A stretch of 11,505 nucleotides of DNA from contig CALGOL010000244.1 in the NCBI GenBank assembly GCA_937960755.1, forward strand, positions 1-11,505, written 5' to 3'. The translations under genes and the position numbers were made by a program. Each line of letters starts with the position of its first letter. The stretch's first letter is position 1. The stretch is from an uncultured Azospirillum sp. Its GTDB lineage: Bacteria; Pseudomonadota; Alphaproteobacteria; Azospirillales; Azospirillaceae. The notes beneath the pieces were generated by a model that saw only the letters and a program-made list of their open reading frames with translations, ran no database searches and had not been told where the DNA came from. This document shows, in pieces, positions 1 through 6,530 of this stretch.

Positions 1-1
1 G

Positions 2-1270
2 ATTGCGCAACAACTGCACGACGCCGGCAGCTTCACCGCGCTGCTGGAGGAGCGGATTATCCGCGCCCGCGAAAAGGGGGTGGAGAACGGCCTGACCCTG
101 CTGCTGATCGAAGGCTTGCAGGATATGGTGGACAATCTGCCGGAAGGGGCGGCGGAGGAGGTGCGGCAGGGCATCGACGCCTATCTGCGCGGCATTTCCG
201 CCGACGGCGACAGCGCCGGCCGGCTCGCCGCCGACCGTTACGGCATCGTCCATTCCGACGACATCGACAGCGACGAGGTGCGCGAGCACATCTCCGACCT
301 GATTGCGGCGGTGGGCTGCGAGATTGACGACAGCCATATCCGCACGTGGTCGCTGGACGTGTCGGAAGACAATCTTGACGCCGCCGACGCTGCGCGCGCG
401 CTGGTCTACACGGTGCAGGCGTTCGCCACGGCGCAGGGCGGCGAGTTCACCATTTCGTCGCTGGAGGACGGGGCGAAGCGGATGTTGTCGGACGCGGTGG
501 AGCGGATCGGCCGGCTGCGCGCCACCATTGAAAAGCGCGAATTTTTCGTCGTCTATCAGCCGATTGTCGATCTTACCACCGGCGCCATCCATCATCTGGA
601 GGCGTTGACGCGGGTGGAGGGCATGCCGTCGCCACAAGACTTCATCACCTTCGCCGAAGACGTCGGGCTGATTTACGACTTCGACTTGTTGCTGACTCAA
701 TCGGTGCTGGAGACCTTGCACACCTACCGCAAGGAACCCAATCTGCCGGAAGTGGCGATCAATCTTTCCGCCAAGACGCTGATGAGCCCGCTGTTCTTGC
801 GCCAGTTCCAGGCGGTGACCGAGCCTTACGGCGACGTGGTGCGTAAGCTGTTGATTGAAATGACGGAAACCGTGGTGGTGACCGACATTCAAAAGCTGAA
901 CGAGGTTTTGCAAAAACTGCGTTCGTCGGGTTTCCGCATTTGTTTGGACGACGTCGGCAGCGGCGCCACCTCGTTCCAATCGCTCTACGGTTTGCGGGTC
1001 GATTTCGCCAAGATCGACGGCCATTTCGTGCGCAACGCCTTGGTCAGCGAGCGCGACATGGCGATGCTGCGCTCCATGGTGGACGTCTGCCGTCAATTAG
1101 GTTTGCGGCTGATCGGCGAGCAGGTGGAGGAGGAGGTGCAGGCGGAATTGCTGCGCAGCCTCGACGTGCCGCTGGCGCAAGGCTATCTTTACGGTCGCCC
1201 GTCACGGGATTTCGCCTATTTCACCCGCGACTGGTCGAAGCTCAAGGGCGGCAAGGTGTTGAGGAAGTAG
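2..1270 (+). CDS. c-di-GMP phosphodiesterase, degenerate GGDEF-like plus EAL domain (5' end outside window)
   Basis: The frame is open from the first bases of the window, so the GTG at 80 is probably internal and the true start lies upstream; 422 residues are visible. Counting from the GTG codon, residues about 1–125 look like a degenerate GGDEF domain: the signature position reads RLAADRY (48–54) instead of RxGGDEF, so cyclase activity is unlikely. Residues about 150–385 form an EAL domain, which hydrolyses cyclic di-GMP to pGpG. The metal and catalytic positions are all present: E174 of EAL, N228, E260 and E263 (ExTE), D290/D291, K311, E347 and Q367. Their spacing matches the known active EAL enzyme RocR, so I infer an active phosphodiesterase. 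Any sensory domain or membrane segment would be in the missing N-terminal part. The gene ends 7 nt from the convergent ATPase gene, with no clear terminator between them. Confidence 0.93.
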   Translation: MAQQLHDAGSFTALLEERIIRAREKGVENGLTLLLIEGLQDMVDNLPEGAAEEVRQGIDAYLRGISADGDSAGRLAADRYGIVHSDDIDSDEVREHISDLIAAVGCEIDDSHIRTWSLDVSEDNLDAADAARALVYTVQAFATAQGGEFTISSLEDGAKRMLSDAVERIGRLRATIEKREFFVVYQPIVDLTTGAIHHLEALTRVEGMPSPQDFITFAEDVGLIYDFDLLLTQSVLETLHTYRKEPNLPEVAINLSAKTLMSPLFLRQFQAVTEPYGDVVRKLLIEMTETVVVTDIQKLNEVLQKLRSSGFRICLDDVGSGATSFQSLYGLRVDFAKIDGHFVRNALVSERDMAMLRSMVDVCRQLGLRLIGEQVEEEVQAELLRSLDVPLAQGYLYGRPSRDFAYFTRDWSKLKGGKVLRK

Positions 1271-1277
1271 GGGGTGG

Positions 1278-2768
1278 TCAGCGGAGGGCCGGGGCGCCTT
1301 TTTTCAGCAGCTTGGCCGCCACCCGGTATAAATCCGGCATGTCGATACGGAAATACCCAGGCGGATCCTTGCGCCCGCCCATGCGTTGCGACATGACGCC
1401 GATATCCCGCATGGCGATAAACAAATCATGCTCGCTTACGCCTTCTGTAATCGGAAAGGGCGGCAAATAGTTGTTGTTCTTTGAATCGTCAATAACCGCC
1501 TTGATGGTGCCGGCGCGGCGCCAGACGTCATATACCTCGTCCGGCTGCTTTGTGGGCATTAACAATCCGGCCAACGGCGCCAAAACACCTTTGATCCAAG
1601 CGAATTCTTGATGAAGTTGGTCAACCCGCGTTTTAGACGCCGCGCGTAAGCCGTTAAGCATGCCGTTAGCGGTGATAACTCGGTCATCCGGCGCCGGGCC
1701 GAACTTCGCCGCTCCGATCATTAACCCCAGAAAACTGCGCGGCGTCACTTCGCCGAAGGCGTCTGCTAAATGATTGATGGGCCAGTCATACGTGTTGCCT
1801 TTTTTGTAGCCGAACTTCCCTTCAGCCATAAATTCCCCTGCCATGACCCGCATGACGGATATCTGGGTGTCTTTTGATTTTGTCAGCGGCCAACGGTGGG
1901 ACAAAACATCCACCTGATTAGGAACCGGAAGACGCAGGTCGCGAAGCAGGATGGCGAAGGCTTCCTTTGCCTCATCATCGCCACTCAGCGCTAGGCGGGA
2001 GAAGAACATCCCATAGAGATCAAGAGAGGACCACGTTAAGCGCACGGCGCCGGCTCTCAGCTTTGGCAGTTCGACAAAGCGTAAGGATTCGTCTTCCAGC
2101 ATATCGGGGCGAAGAAACAGCTTAACCCGCAGATGACGATAGGCGCGCATTGCCCAAACCACTTCGAGCAACGCCTCCATCAAAAGGCGCCGTCGCCCCC
2201 AATCATTGGTGATCCGATCCAGCGCGTCATAGACGATGAGCAGGGTTTTACCCTCGCCTCGTAACCGTGCGTCATGCTTGGCAAGAAGTTCCTCGCGGCG
2301 TTCCCAGTCAGCCCCTGTTTCGACCGCCTGGCCCCAGTTAATGCTTTCGTCGGCATCCTGCAGGGTCGCCCGCACCACCGTCGCCCACCAGAACGCTCCC
2401 GCTTGCCTGACATCGGCAGACTCCGAAACATACTGATTCAGCGCTTCGGTATTGACGCCGGCTGGACCGCCGACGGCGGTAAACCCGAACCGCACGTGAA
2501 CGTCGCCTAATTTCAGGTTAGGAAATGCTTGGGCGGCGGCATGAAGCGTCTCCGGTTGCCCTAGAACGCCAGACCAAAAGCTCTTTCCTGTCCCGCGGGC
2601 GCCGATGACAATGGGCGTCGTCGGGTCAAGTGCGGCGGCGTGGGTGGATGGAGCATACATGTCCGCCGGTTGCGGCGCATAAGCCCCAACGGCGTCATGG
2701 GACACGTCGCCGGGAATCGCCGCAATCGCGTTGCGAATCGCATGGAAGTCTTGCGGGATCAGAGGCAT
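1278..2768 (-). CDS. Large P-loop ATPase with probable C-terminal winged helix, third gene of candidate conflict operon
   Basis: A 496-residue protein I cannot assign to a named family. Walker A is GARGTGKS (56–63) and Walker B is LLIVYDALDR (176–185). A strand ending in LFLRPD (217–222) is followed by a helix containing RLTW (243–246), and a PRSF motif lies at 343–346. This order resembles ASCE NTPases of the STAND or ORC/Cdc6-like type, in which a switch ATPase is followed by a winged helix. Residues about 430–490, ending RIDMPDLYRVAAKLLKKG, look like that winged helix. No nuclease, protease or membrane segment is visible. The ATG shares its A with the TGA stop of the ParA-like gene (TGATG), which indicates translational coupling and probably fixed stoichiometry. 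Inference: a sensor or regulator ATPase acting with the two upstream products. The coding call is firm; the function is not known. Confidence 0.85.
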   Translation of the reverse strand: MPLIPQDFHAIRNAIAAIPGDVSHDAVGAYAPQPADMYAPSTHAAALDPTTPIVIGARGTGKSFWSGVLGQPETLHAAAQAFPNLKLGDVHVRFGFTAVGGPAGVNTEALNQYVSESADVRQAGAFWWATVVRATLQDADESINWGQAVETGADWERREELLAKHDARLRGEGKTLLIVYDALDRITNDWGRRRLLMEALLEVVWAMRAYRHLRVKLFLRPDMLEDESLRFVELPKLRAGAVRLTWSSLDLYGMFFSRLALSGDDEAKEAFAILLRDLRLPVPNQVDVLSHRWPLTKSKDTQISVMRVMAGEFMAEGKFGYKKGNTYDWPINHLADAFGEVTPRSFLGLMIGAAKFGPAPDDRVITANGMLNGLRAASKTRVDQLHQEFAWIKGVLAPLAGLLMPTKQPDEVYDVWRRAGTIKAVIDDSKNNNYLPPFPITEGVSEHDLFIAMRDIGVMSQRMGGRKDPPGYFRIDMPDLYRVAAKLLKKGAPALR

Positions 2769-4144
2769 CAGGAACCGTTTCCGTCATCAGGCAAGCGCTG
2801 CATGATATGCGTCAGCAGTTCTTCATAGCTGTCCCAATATGCGCCTTTTTGCAACAACTCCGGACGCCGAATCGGATCAAAACGGCGGTATTTAGGGTTG
2901 TCGTTCACAGTAACGACCGACGGCCCAGCATTCATCTCCGTTTCACCGACGATATCGCCAATATCAATCTCGGCGTCATCGTCTTCCCACGGCACGTCGC
3001 TAAACGATCCCTCAGGCAAGCGCGGTTCGGGCTGCGTCGGCGGCGCGTTCAATAACCCGGCATCTTGAAACAGGTTCTGGCAGGCTTCCGGAAAAGTTAT
3101 CGACGCCCCTTCTTCCCCGGACTCCGCTTTGCCTTGCACCATGGTTAAGCGCGCCAGCCATTTTGGGGTTGATCCATCACGCGGCATGAAGCGGGCCAGA
3201 TGCGAGAGCAGCGCGGCGTAGCCGTAAAAGTTCTGTGGTTCGTTCAGCCCGAACAGCAGCACCTCGGCGCCAAGTCCCATAATTGACGCCGCCGTTGTTT
3301 CGTGCAAACCGGCGCGAGCGTCGATCAGCACCGCGTCATAGCGTTCCCGCTCAGCTAACCGCTCCACCAAATCGCGTACTTGGTCCAGAATCGTGTCGGC
3401 GCCGCCTTCATCTCGCACATCTTCCAGATAGGCCCGCGACAGTTTCGCCAACACCTCGCCGGGGTTGTTTTGCGAACGCTTTCCGAAAGCCGGAACCACG
3501 TCAATTCTGCCGCGATTATCGGCTAGCGGCGATGGGCTGACTAAGTCGGCGAGAAACAAGTTATCCCAGCCCGACACGCCGTTTTCCACCAGAGCGTCGA
3601 TGACGCCGAATTCAGGGCGGGTGTCGCCGTCCAGCAGCATCCAGCCCAAGCCCGGCGCTTCCATATCCAAATCCAGCACCAAAACCTTCATGCCCTGAAA
3701 AGCCAGATGCGCCGCCGTCACCGCCAAGGCGGTGGAACGACCGACGCCGCCCTTGATGCTGGCGAAAACGAAACGCGGCGGCCCATCAGCCCGTTCCACC
3801 GGCGCGCGCAGCCAGTCGGCGCCGACGATTCGCCGGTCGGCCAAGCGCAGGCGACGTTTCCCAACCGTCACATTCAGCAACGGCTCTTCGCTCAGAATCT
3901 CCTCAGCGCCGAAATCATCTGGTCCGGCGACGCATCTGTCATCCCGCGCGTAAGGCCCCAGCGCCGTCATCAAAGCTTGGGTTATGGCGTCTTTTTGATC
4001 GTCGGAGAGCGGCTCGGCGCTAAAAAACGCCAATCTGCCGGTGGCGTCGCGCAAGACGACGCCGTTTTTAAACGCCTCTTCGCCGCAATGGCTGACGATG
4101 ACATCGGCAAAGGCGGGCAAGCTGTCGTCGAATCGGATTTTCAT
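2768..4144 (-). CDS. ParA/MinD-like ATPase with extra N-terminal domain, second gene of candidate conflict operon
   Basis: 458 residues. About 115 residues of unrecognised N-terminal domain precede a SIMIBI-class ATPase core. The deviant Walker A is KGGVGRST (131–138): the signature lysine K131 is kept, but the usual P-loop lysine is arginine (R136). Walker A' reads LDLDMEAPG (157–165) and Walker B reads LIDARAG (273–279). These variants differ from classical plasmid ParA and resemble ParA-like proteins found in multi-gene conflict operons. The tail (about 370–458) has an acidic low-complexity stretch (EDDDAEID) and then a basic-aromatic segment. The ATG lies 9 nt after the HEPN stop, and the ribosome site GAGG overlaps that TGA stop. 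It is unlikely to be a partition gene: no parB is nearby and the partner is another ATPase. Family-level call is confident; role is inferred. Confidence 0.88.
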   Translation of the reverse strand: MKIRFDDSLPAFADVIVSHCGEEAFKNGVVLRDATGRLAFFSAEPLSDDQKDAITQALMTALGPYARDDRCVAGPDDFGAEEILSEEPLLNVTVGKRRLRLADRRIVGADWLRAPVERADGPPRFVFASIKGGVGRSTALAVTAAHLAFQGMKVLVLDLDMEAPGLGWMLLDGDTRPEFGVIDALVENGVSGWDNLFLADLVSPSPLADNRGRIDVVPAFGKRSQNNPGEVLAKLSRAYLEDVRDEGGADTILDQVRDLVERLAERERYDAVLIDARAGLHETTAASIMGLGAEVLLFGLNEPQNFYGYAALLSHLARFMPRDGSTPKWLARLTMVQGKAESGEEGASITFPEACQNLFQDAGLLNAPPTQPEPRLPEGSFSDVPWEDDDAEIDIGDIVGETEMNAGPSVVTVNDNPKYRRFDPIRRPELLQKGAYWDSYEELLTHIMQRLPDDGNGS

Positions 4145-4153
4145 CGCAATGCC

Positions 4154-4558
4154 TCAAGTGCCGATGGCGGAAATCGCTTGCCCCGCTTGATCCGCCCATC
4201 TTTCAATCCGGTCCGGCTCAATTTCCCTTCCGTCACAATAGCGCATATCAGTAGACCAATGCTGCATAAAGGAAGCATGCGAAATAAGGCGGCTGATCGA
4301 GGCGGATTTCCGTCCGCTTAATTTTAAATCCAACAGCATTGTTCGCAATTCCGGGAAGTGCGCGAAGAACGGGTCATTCTTGTTTCTGGGATTGCGGGGT
4401 TGCATGCCGCAATCAAGCATCATGGCCTTAACTGCGCATTCCGCCGCCACGCCATATAAATAGCCTGCGACATCTTTACGTTTTCCATTTCTATATAGCT
4501 GTTCAGCGGCTTCAAGATGGCGGCGCGCCGATGCTTTCATATTAGGAGTGTAAGGCAT
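4154..4558 (-). CDS. Small HEPN-like protein, first gene of candidate conflict operon
   Basis: 134 residues, all-helical in appearance. Helix 1 (8–22) carries the AxxHLxAAEQLY pattern, helix 2 (29–48) reads AGYLYGVAAECAVKAMML, a HFPEL motif sits at 67–71, and a W-x4-RY motif sits at 101–107. This order is typical of HEPN-fold proteins paired with nucleotidyltransferases or NTPases. The canonical RNase motif R-x4-6-H is not evident: the nearest candidates are R90 with H94 (x3) and R58 with H67 (x8). It may therefore be a non-catalytic or divergent member. The start is well supported: GGAAGGA lies 4 nt before the ATG, while the alternative Met7 has no ribosome site. It leads the operon behind its own promoter. 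Sampled G+C here is only about 47–53%, well below the flanking genes, which suggests acquisition by transfer. Confidence 0.82.
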   Translation of the reverse strand: MPYTPNMKASARRHLEAAEQLYRNGKRKDVAGYLYGVAAECAVKAMMLDCGMQPRNPRNKNDPFFAHFPELRTMLLDLKLSGRKSASISRLISHASFMQHWSTDMRYCDGREIEPDRIERWADQAGQAISAIGT

Positions 4559-4562
4559 GTTA

Positions 4563-4569
4563 TCCTTCC
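4563..4569 (-). promoter_or_regulatory. Ribosome binding site of the HEPN-like gene
   Basis: GGAAGGA on the minus strand, 4 nt before the ATG at 4558. It fixes the start of the first gene of the three-gene operon. Confidence 0.75.
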
Positions 4570-4584
4570 GCGTGCAGCGGATGG

Positions 4585-4613
4585 ATTTTATGCATTAATC
4601 TTTATAGCCTCAA
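4585..4613 (-). promoter_or_regulatory. Sigma70-type promoter of the HEPN–ParA–ATPase operon
   Basis: On the minus strand, TTGAGG (4613–4608) is separated by exactly 17 nt from TAAAAT (4590–4585). The -10 matches TATAAT at 5 of 6 positions and the -35 matches TTGACA at 4 of 6. Transcription would begin near 4578, giving a leader of about 20 nt that contains the ribosome site. The surrounding 4580–4625 stretch is AT-rich in an otherwise GC-rich window. It implies that the operon is expressed independently of the upstream lysE–echA–mutM cluster. Confidence 0.6.
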
Positions 4614-4667
4614 CCTATTCTCTTCTTATTGTGGCGAGGCGCGCCAAAAGCAATCCATTAAGAGATA

Positions 4668-5294
4668 TCACCCTCTCCCCGCCGCCGCCAGCATGCCGCC
4701 GACGCCGATGAAGGCGCCGCCGGTGATGCGGTTGAACAGCTTGCCGTTGCGCGTCAGCCACGGCGCGATGCGTTGCGCCGCGCCCGCCAAAGCCAACTCG
4801 TAAATCAGTTCCGTCACGGCGAAAGTGCCGCCCAACACCGCCAACTGCATCCAAAACGACATGTCCGGCGTCATGAACTGCGGCAGGAAGGCGGCGAAAA
4901 ACACCATGGCTTTCGGGTTGGAGGTCGCCACCAGGAAACCTTGGGCGAACAGGCGCATCGGGCGGGCTTCCCGTCCGTCCGCCCCCTTGGCGCCGACGCT
5001 GATCGCCGAGGCCGGGGCGCGCCACAACCGCACGCCCAAGTAAACCAGATAAGCCGCGCCGACCCATTTGGCGACGGTGAAGGCGGTTTCCGAGGCCGCC
5101 AGCAGCGCGCCCAAGCCCGCCAGCGAGGCGGCGATCAACACCATGAAGCCCAGCACCCCGCCCACCACGGTGAAAATGGTGGGGCCAAGACCGTAGCGGG
5201 CGCCGTGGGTTAACGACAACAGCCCGTTCGGCCCCGGCGTCAGCGACAGGCCGATAGCGGCGGCGAAATACACCGCCCATAGTTCCAGCGTCAT
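4668..5294 (-). CDS. LysE/RhtB family amino acid exporter
   Basis: 208 residues from the ATG at 5294, the usual length for LysE/RhtB inner-membrane exporters, which pump amino acids or homoserine-type compounds out of the cell. The frame is open further upstream, but that part overlaps the echA 3' end and reads as arginine-rich nonsense, so the ATG starting MTLELW is preferred. GGAGGG and GAGGG lie just before it. The family signatures are GPN (21–23) in the first loop and NPKAM (126–130) followed by FFAAFLPQF (132–140). Five to six hydrophobic segments are visible: about 5–25, 38–62, 72–92, 115–138, 148–172 and 190–205. It follows echA by 46 nt on the same strand and may be cotranscribed with it. 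The substrate cannot be told from sequence. Confidence 0.9.
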   Translation of the reverse strand: MTLELWAVYFAAAIGLSLTPGPNGLLSLTHGARYGLGPTIFTVVGGVLGFMVLIAASLAGLGALLAASETAFTVAKWVGAAYLVYLGVRLWRAPASAISVGAKGADGREARPMRLFAQGFLVATSNPKAMVFFAAFLPQFMTPDMSFWMQLAVLGGTFAVTELIYELALAGAAQRIAPWLTRNGKLFNRITGGAFIGVGGMLAAAGRG

Positions 5295-5340
5295 CGCCCT
5301 CAAACCCTCCGTTTTTTCCCCGCGGCGCGCCGCCAGCCGG

Positions 5341-6117
5341 TCAGCAATCTTTCCAGGACGCCTCGCGCTTTTCCACAAAAGCCGCCATGCCTTCCTTGCG
5401 GTCCACCAGCGCGAAACTGGCGTGGAACATCCGGCGCTCAAAGCGCACGCCTTCCGCCAGTCCGGTTTCAAACGCCGCGTTGACCGCCTCCTTCGCCATC
5501 ATGGCGACCGGCCGCGACATCGAGGCGATGCGTTCGGCGGTTTTCAGCGCGTCGTCCAGCAAATTGTCCGCCGGCACGATGCGGCTGACCAAGCCGGCGC
5601 GCTCGGCTTCGGCTGCGTCCATGTTGCGGCCGGTGAGGATCATCTCCATCGCCTTCGCCTTGCCCACCGCGCGGGTGAGGCGTTGCGAGCCGCCGGCGCC
5701 GGGGATGGTGCCGATGGTGATTTCCGGCTGGCCGAAGCGGGCGGTGTCGGCCGCCAGGATGAAGTCGCACATCATCGCCAACTCGCAGCCGCCGCCCAGC
5801 GCGTACCCCGCCACCGCGGCGATGATCGGCTTGCGCATTTTCGCCGCCGCCTCCCACTTTGCGGTGATGAACTCCTGTTTGTAGGCGTCAACGTAAGAGA
5901 GATTGGCGATTTCCTTGATATCGGCGCCGGCGGCGAACGCTTTGGGCGAACCGGTCAGCACCACGGCGCCGATCTCGTCGTCGGCGTCCAGCGCCGCTAA
6001 GGCCGCGCTTAATTCCGTCATCATCTGATCGCACAGCGCGTTCAGCGCCTTGGGTCGGTTCAGCGTGACAAGCCCGACGCGGTCGCGCTTCTCCACCAGG
6101 ATCATCTCGTAAGGCAT
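5341..6117 (-). CDS. Enoyl-CoA hydratase (crotonase superfamily)
   Basis: 258 residues, standard length for mitochondrial/bacterial short-chain enoyl-CoA hydratase, which adds water to trans-2-enoyl-CoA in fatty acid and amino acid degradation. It shows the AAGADIKE motif (62–69), the oxyanion and active-site block GGGCELAM (108–115) and FGQPEITIG (128–136). E112 and E132 are 20 residues apart, as are the two catalytic glutamates of the well-studied rat enzyme, so it should be active as a hydratase. The start at 6117 is fixed by AGGAGA 6 nt upstream; the longer open frame upstream is a shadow of the secreted-protein gene. In many alphaproteobacteria this gene sits between mutM and rpsT–dnaA. 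Here the small secreted-protein gene separates it from mutM and lysE follows it. The symbol echA is often used for this locus, but substrate preference is not determined. Confidence 0.95.
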   Translation of the reverse strand: MPYEMILVEKRDRVGLVTLNRPKALNALCDQMMTELSAALAALDADDEIGAVVLTGSPKAFAAGADIKEIANLSYVDAYKQEFITAKWEAAAKMRKPIIAAVAGYALGGGCELAMMCDFILAADTARFGQPEITIGTIPGAGGSQRLTRAVGKAKAMEMILTGRNMDAAEAERAGLVSRIVPADNLLDDALKTAERIASMSRPVAMMAKEAVNAAFETGLAEGVRFERRMFHASFALVDRKEGMAAFVEKREASWKDC

Positions 6118-6155
6118 GAGGTCTCCTGCTCGGTCAAATGATGGAATAAGCGGCG

Positions 6156-6521
6156 TCAGCGTCGCGGTTCGACCACCACGCGCAGCGCCGCTTTGCCGCC
6201 GACATGCAGCGTCAATTCTTCTTGGTCGCGAACGTAATGGTCGCGGCCGGCGGCGCGCCAACCCAGTTGCGGCAGGGTGTCGGCGTAAAAGCGCCGCACC
6301 GCCTCCATACTGACGGCGCCGGCGAACGACGCTTCGGCGATGCGGCCGCCCGGCTTGTCGAACACCAGCGTTTCCCCCTGCGGCGCAAGGCCGGGCATCA
6401 GCGGCACGTCGTTCAGGCCGGCGATGAACGCCGGGTCCGCCGCCGTCGCCAGTCCGGCGGACAGCAGACACAACACCGCCCCCAGGGCGGGCAAGAAGCG
6501 TTTAGCAAGGCGCATGGGCAA
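6156..6521 (-). CDS. Small secreted (periplasmic) protein of unknown function
   Basis: 121 residues from TTG 6521, or 119 from ATG 6515. The TTG is preferred because GAGG, overlapping the mutM stop, lies 7 nt before it, against 13 nt for the ATG; both give the same mature protein. Residues 1–28 form a clear Sec signal peptide (basic RLAKR, a hydrophobic core, then ATAA before DP) with no lipobox cysteine. The mature part of about 93 residues contains PLMPGL, FDKPGGRIAEA (55–65) and RRFYADTLPQLGW (76–88). I do not recognise a characterised family. It follows mutM by 9 nt and precedes echA by 38 nt, so it probably shares their transcript. No catalytic motif is visible. Confidence 0.82.
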   Translation of the reverse strand: MPMRLAKRFLPALGAVLCLLSAGLATAADPAFIAGLNDVPLMPGLAPQGETLVFDKPGGRIAEASFAGAVSMEAVRRFYADTLPQLGWRAAGRDHYVRDQEELTLHVGGKAALRVVVEPRR

Positions 6522-6530
6522 TTTTCTACC

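Noticed and set aside
1283..1305. GC-rich stretch followed by six T on the plus strand, a possible terminator for the EAL gene
   Set aside because: The only stems I can draw are 3–5 bp with mismatches or G·T pairs, and it lies inside the convergent ATPase coding end.
2768..4144. Plasmid or chromosome partition parA
   Set aside because: There is no parB or parS-like repeat, the Walker motifs are variant, and the gene is coupled to a second ATPase and a HEPN-like gene.
3707..4321. Long plus-strand open frame opposite the ParA-like and HEPN-like genes
   Set aside because: No family resemblance, low-complexity Arg/Gly/Ala-rich text, and it is antisense to two well-supported genes with motifs.
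5295..5471. N-terminal extension of the LysE frame
   Set aside because: It overlaps the echA 3' end, is Arg/Trp-rich and not membrane-like; the ATG at 5294 gives the standard LysE length and has a ribosome site.
6118..6471. 118-residue N-terminal extension of the enoyl-CoA hydratase
   Set aside because: It reads as Arg-rich text in a shadow frame of the secreted-protein gene; ATG 6117 has AGGAGA and begins the crotonase fold directly.
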